Assembly: GCA_014523665.1 (NCBI GenBank)
Contig: JAATVR010000254.1
Coordinates: 1 to 6,022, forward strand
Source: Nitrososphaerales archaeon TH526
GTDB lineage: Archaea; Thermoproteota; Nitrososphaeria; Nitrososphaerales; Nitrososphaeraceae
Direction: 5' to 3'
DNA: 6,022 bases
Shown: positions 4,939-6,022 of the stretch, one piece after another
Numbering within the stretch: position 1 is the stretch's first letter
How the letters are laid out: every line of letters begins with the position of its first letter
The notes under the pieces: model-generated
Databases searched by the model: none
Told to the model about the DNA's origin: nothing
Seen by the model: only the letters and a program-made list of their open reading frames with translations
Position numbers and translations under genes: made by a program

Positions 4939-5043
4939 CTAGTATGATTTAGGTAGAAATCGCCTTTCTAGGGAGTCAGCACGACCTTTGTATCGGTCCA
5001 CTTCTGCATCCTCCATTAGTATCGAAACTCCGCTTCGTATCAT
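4939..5043 (-). CDS. Possible small protein of 34 residues
   Basis: ATG at 5043 on the minus strand opens 34 codons: M-I-R-S-G-V-S, then ILMEDAEVDRYKGRADSLER, then R-F-L-P-K-S-Y and a TAG. The middle has an alternating charged/hydrophobic pattern that would form an amphipathic helix, unlike a random AT-rich frame. An ATTTAAAT box (5059-5066) lies about 20 bases upstream, slightly close for an archaeal promoter. I recognise no family. It may equally be a fragment of a longer vanished gene. Confidence 0.3.
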   Translation of the reverse strand: MIRSGVSILMEDAEVDRYKGRADSLERRFLPKSY

Positions 5044-5250
5044 GAACCCTATATTCTAATTTAAATAGCAGGGTGCTTGGACGCTAGTAAAGCAAATCTA
5101 GATCGTCCTAGTATATAACGCACAGACAATCATAATGAACGCATAGATGAATAATATCCAAAAGACGGTGATTTGGAGTATCAGAGCCTGACAGACGAAC
5201 ATTTAATGTAGGGTTAGGTGGTAATCTGACAAATCTTTATTTATAATTTG
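5044..5250. other. Gene-free AT-rich stretch
   Basis: All frames are broken by stops and I see no RNA gene or repeat family. An AT-rich run TTTATTTATAA at 5236-5246 could be a plus-strand TATA element for the hairpin region that follows. Confidence 0.45.
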
Positions 5251-5253
5251 CAG

Positions 5254-5402
5254 TGGGTATGGACCCGTTTTGGTACGCACCATACCATTCCATTTCGCCG
5301 AAGTTTTAAGTACCGTTTTTGTGTATTTTCATATACCGTACTCCCTGTTTGACCTGTCCACCTGCAGGTTCAAAACTTAGAGGTACGGTGAACACACGGT
5401 AG
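5254..5402. ncRNA. Candidate structured RNA: one hairpin plus a long nested stem
   Basis: Several GC-rich complementary arms lie in AT-rich DNA. Arms GGTATGG (5256-5262) and CCATACC (5280-5286) form a 7-bp hairpin. A nested stem follows. TACCGT plus GTGT (5311-5316, 5321-5324) pairs with ACACACGGTA (5392-5401), leaving a TTTT bulge. Inside this, ACCGTAC (5335-5341) pairs with GTACGGT (5383-5389). At the tip, the 10-base arm 5347-5356 pairs with 5365-5376 allowing two bulged bases, around an 8-base loop. A TATA-like run at 5236-5246 would suit plus-strand transcription. No known RNA family is recognised and no clear terminator follows. A mobile-element relic with inverted ends is the main alternative. 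Confidence 0.35.
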
Positions 5403-5641
5403 GCGGCTAGGGTCTTTGGCTAGGATTTCTTCTCTAGTCGTCTACCTTGTTATCAATCTAAGTCCTAAAACCTTCTTATATAAAAAGGCGATTTATTATA
5501 TAAGCAGTTCGAATATCGGTACTAGTTATCATGAATCAGACAATCAGGCAATTCCCCTAGAAGTGCATACAATAATTGGTAACAAAATCCTGTGCGTTAA
5601 AATCGGGTATTTCTTAGATCCTTTTTTTACCCCTTGGCTAC
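5403..5641. other. Stretch without a supported gene
   Basis: A plus-strand frame from a TTG at 5416 is open for 84 codons. Its product has no recognisable motif, a TTG start without a ribosome-binding site, and an odd aromatic-rich composition, so I do not call it. The opposite strand is broken by stops. GGCTAGG occurs twice, at 5405 and 5418. Confidence 0.45.
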
Positions 5642-5661
5642 AAAAAATAGTAGTATACTAC
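5642..5661 (-). terminator. Palindrome plus T-run terminator for the 49-residue gene
   Basis: On the minus strand, 9 bases after the stop codon at 5671, the perfect palindrome GTAGTATACTAC (5661-5650) is followed two bases later by six T (5647-5642). Placement and strand fit the end of the small acidic-protein gene. Confidence 0.5.
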
Positions 5662-5670
5662 CTCTTTTAG

Positions 5671-5820
5671 CTAAGCTGGTTCTTTTTCATCCTGATCTTT
5701 ATCAGTCATTTCTGCGGCTTCTTCACGAAGGTTCTCTGCTGGACCAGATGTTTCTGGATCATTTTCAGCCGCCCCAATCTTTTTCTGGTTCTTTTGTGCT
5801 GATTCTATATCTTCGCTCAT
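5671..5820 (-). CDS. Small acidic protein, 49 residues, family not recognised
   Basis: ATG at 5820 opens 49 codons: MSEDIESAQKNQKKIGAAEN, DPETSGPAENLREEAAEMTD, then K-D-Q-D-E-K-E-P-A and TAG. The product is very hydrophilic, rich in Glu, Asp, Lys and Ala, without cysteine, tryptophan or tyrosine, and probably disordered or a single helix. This composition is far from what random AT-rich DNA would give. The gene also has its own apparent signals: a TATA-like box within a dyad about 25 bases upstream, and a palindrome with a T-run just after the stop. A leaderless transcript is likely. No function can be assigned. Acidic microproteins of this kind occur in archaea as stress or binding partners, but that is general knowledge, not evidence here. 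It follows the partial gene at 5884 on the same strand by 63 bases. Confidence 0.6.
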   Translation of the reverse strand: MSEDIESAQKNQKKIGAAENDPETSGPAENLREEAAEMTDKDQDEKEPA

Positions 5821-5837
5821 TGTAATTTATATATCAA

Positions 5838-5852
5838 CATACTATAAGTATG
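5838..5852 (-). promoter_or_regulatory. TATA-like box inside a 6-bp dyad
   Basis: CATACT (5838-5843) and AGTATG (5847-5852, overlapping in TATAAG) form an inverted repeat with a 3-base centre. On the minus strand it contains CTTATAG, centred about 25 bases before the ATG at 5820, the right place for an archaeal TATA box of a leaderless gene. A regulator binding the dyad would block TBP. Dyad seen; regulation inferred. Confidence 0.35.
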
Positions 5853-5883
5853 CAGCTTGATTATGCTCCAACCATTTTGCTGC

Positions 5884-6021
5884 TCACGGCCCCAATTCTA
5901 TGTCTCTTATCAGTTTATTATTTTTATTAATCACTTCTCGAACCGATTTGCTTAATATCTCTTTACACTCCAATGCTCTTATGTATAAGAATTTATTCTC
6001 GCTAGACTTCTTTTTTCTGTC
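5884..6021 (-). CDS. C-terminal 45 residues of a gene running off the right edge
   Basis: The minus strand is open from the window edge to a TGA at 5884-5886 and reads D-R-K-K-K-S-S-E-N-K-F-L-Y-I-R-A, then LECKEILSKSVREVINKNNK, then L-I-R-D-I-E-L-G-P. The alternating hydrophobic and charged residues suggest one or two amphipathic helices, consistent with a real protein end. No start codon lies in the window and no family is recognised. It could be co-oriented with, but probably transcribed separately from, the acidic protein at 5671-5820, which has its own TATA-like box in the 63-base gap. Confidence 0.5.
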   Translation of the reverse strand, partial: DRKKKSSENKFLYIRALECKEILSKSVREVINKNNKLIRDIELGP

Positions 6022-6022
6022 C

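Noticed and set aside
5335..5390. tRNA with acceptor-like stem ACCGTAC/GTACGGT and a TTCAAAA motif
   Set aside because: The element is only about 55 bases, the T-stem does not pair at the required distance and no anticodon arm exists; a nested hairpin explains the pairing better.
5416..5825. Plus-strand frames 5416-5670 and 5634-5825
   Set aside because: The first has a TTG start, no ribosome-binding site and an unnatural composition; the second is antisense to the 49-residue acidic protein.
1..6022. CRISPR array, transposase, integrase or toxin-antitoxin pair
   Set aside because: No regularly spaced direct repeats, no recombinase motifs and no paired small genes of a known toxin-antitoxin type are visible on either strand.

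Overview
The window looks like a low-coding-density, AT-rich chromosome of a group I.1b ammonia-oxidising archaeon (Nitrososphaerota, Nitrososphaerales; 'Candidatus Nitrosocosmicus'-like is my best guess). The basis is indirect: two F420-type oxidoreductases side by side, a short C2H2 zinc-finger protein of the kind common in this phylum, a helix-turn-helix remnant that I recall from this group, archaeal TATA-like boxes close to start codons, and many decayed genes. No rRNA or other taxonomic marker is present, so the assignment is inference.

Layout. Positions 1-650 are a patchwork of three broken genes: an internal piece of dnaK (+), the N-terminal two thirds of an HhH-GPD DNA glycosylase (-), and the C-terminal tail of a nitroreductase (-). 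They join at abrupt junctions. Next come an unrecognised but probably real 167-residue protein (680-1183, +), a gene-poor stretch of about 325 bases, and an HExxH zinc-metallopeptidase-like gene (1548-2102 or 2138, -) that ends at a hairpin-plus-T-run terminator. Positions 2258-2602 hold a helix-turn-helix remnant (+) running into a small zinc-finger ORF (-).

The functional core is 2647-4158 (+). It holds a PPOX-fold F420/flavin oxidoreductase followed by an LLM-family (bacterial luciferase-like) F420-dependent oxidoreductase. A perfect 10-bp inverted repeat spans the stop codon of the second gene. Both families use or are related to users of F420 or flavin, so the pair may serve one redox function, but no substrate can be read from the sequence.

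From 4200 to the end the DNA is mostly non-coding with fragments. There is a small basic protein broken by one extra base (4247-4403, -), a strong hairpin (4611-4644), the C-terminal tail of a short-chain dehydrogenase (4726-4824, +), a possible 34-residue ORF (4939-5043, -), and a set of nested hairpins (5256-5401) that may be a structured RNA. Last come a 49-residue acidic protein (5671-5820, -) with a dyad over its TATA-like box, and the 3' end of a gene entering from the right edge (5884-6021, -).

I see no complete defence, CRISPR, transposase or biosynthetic system. The most notable signals are the nested-hairpin element, the several short proteins easily missed by length cut-offs, and the concentration of gene fragments with sharp junctions.
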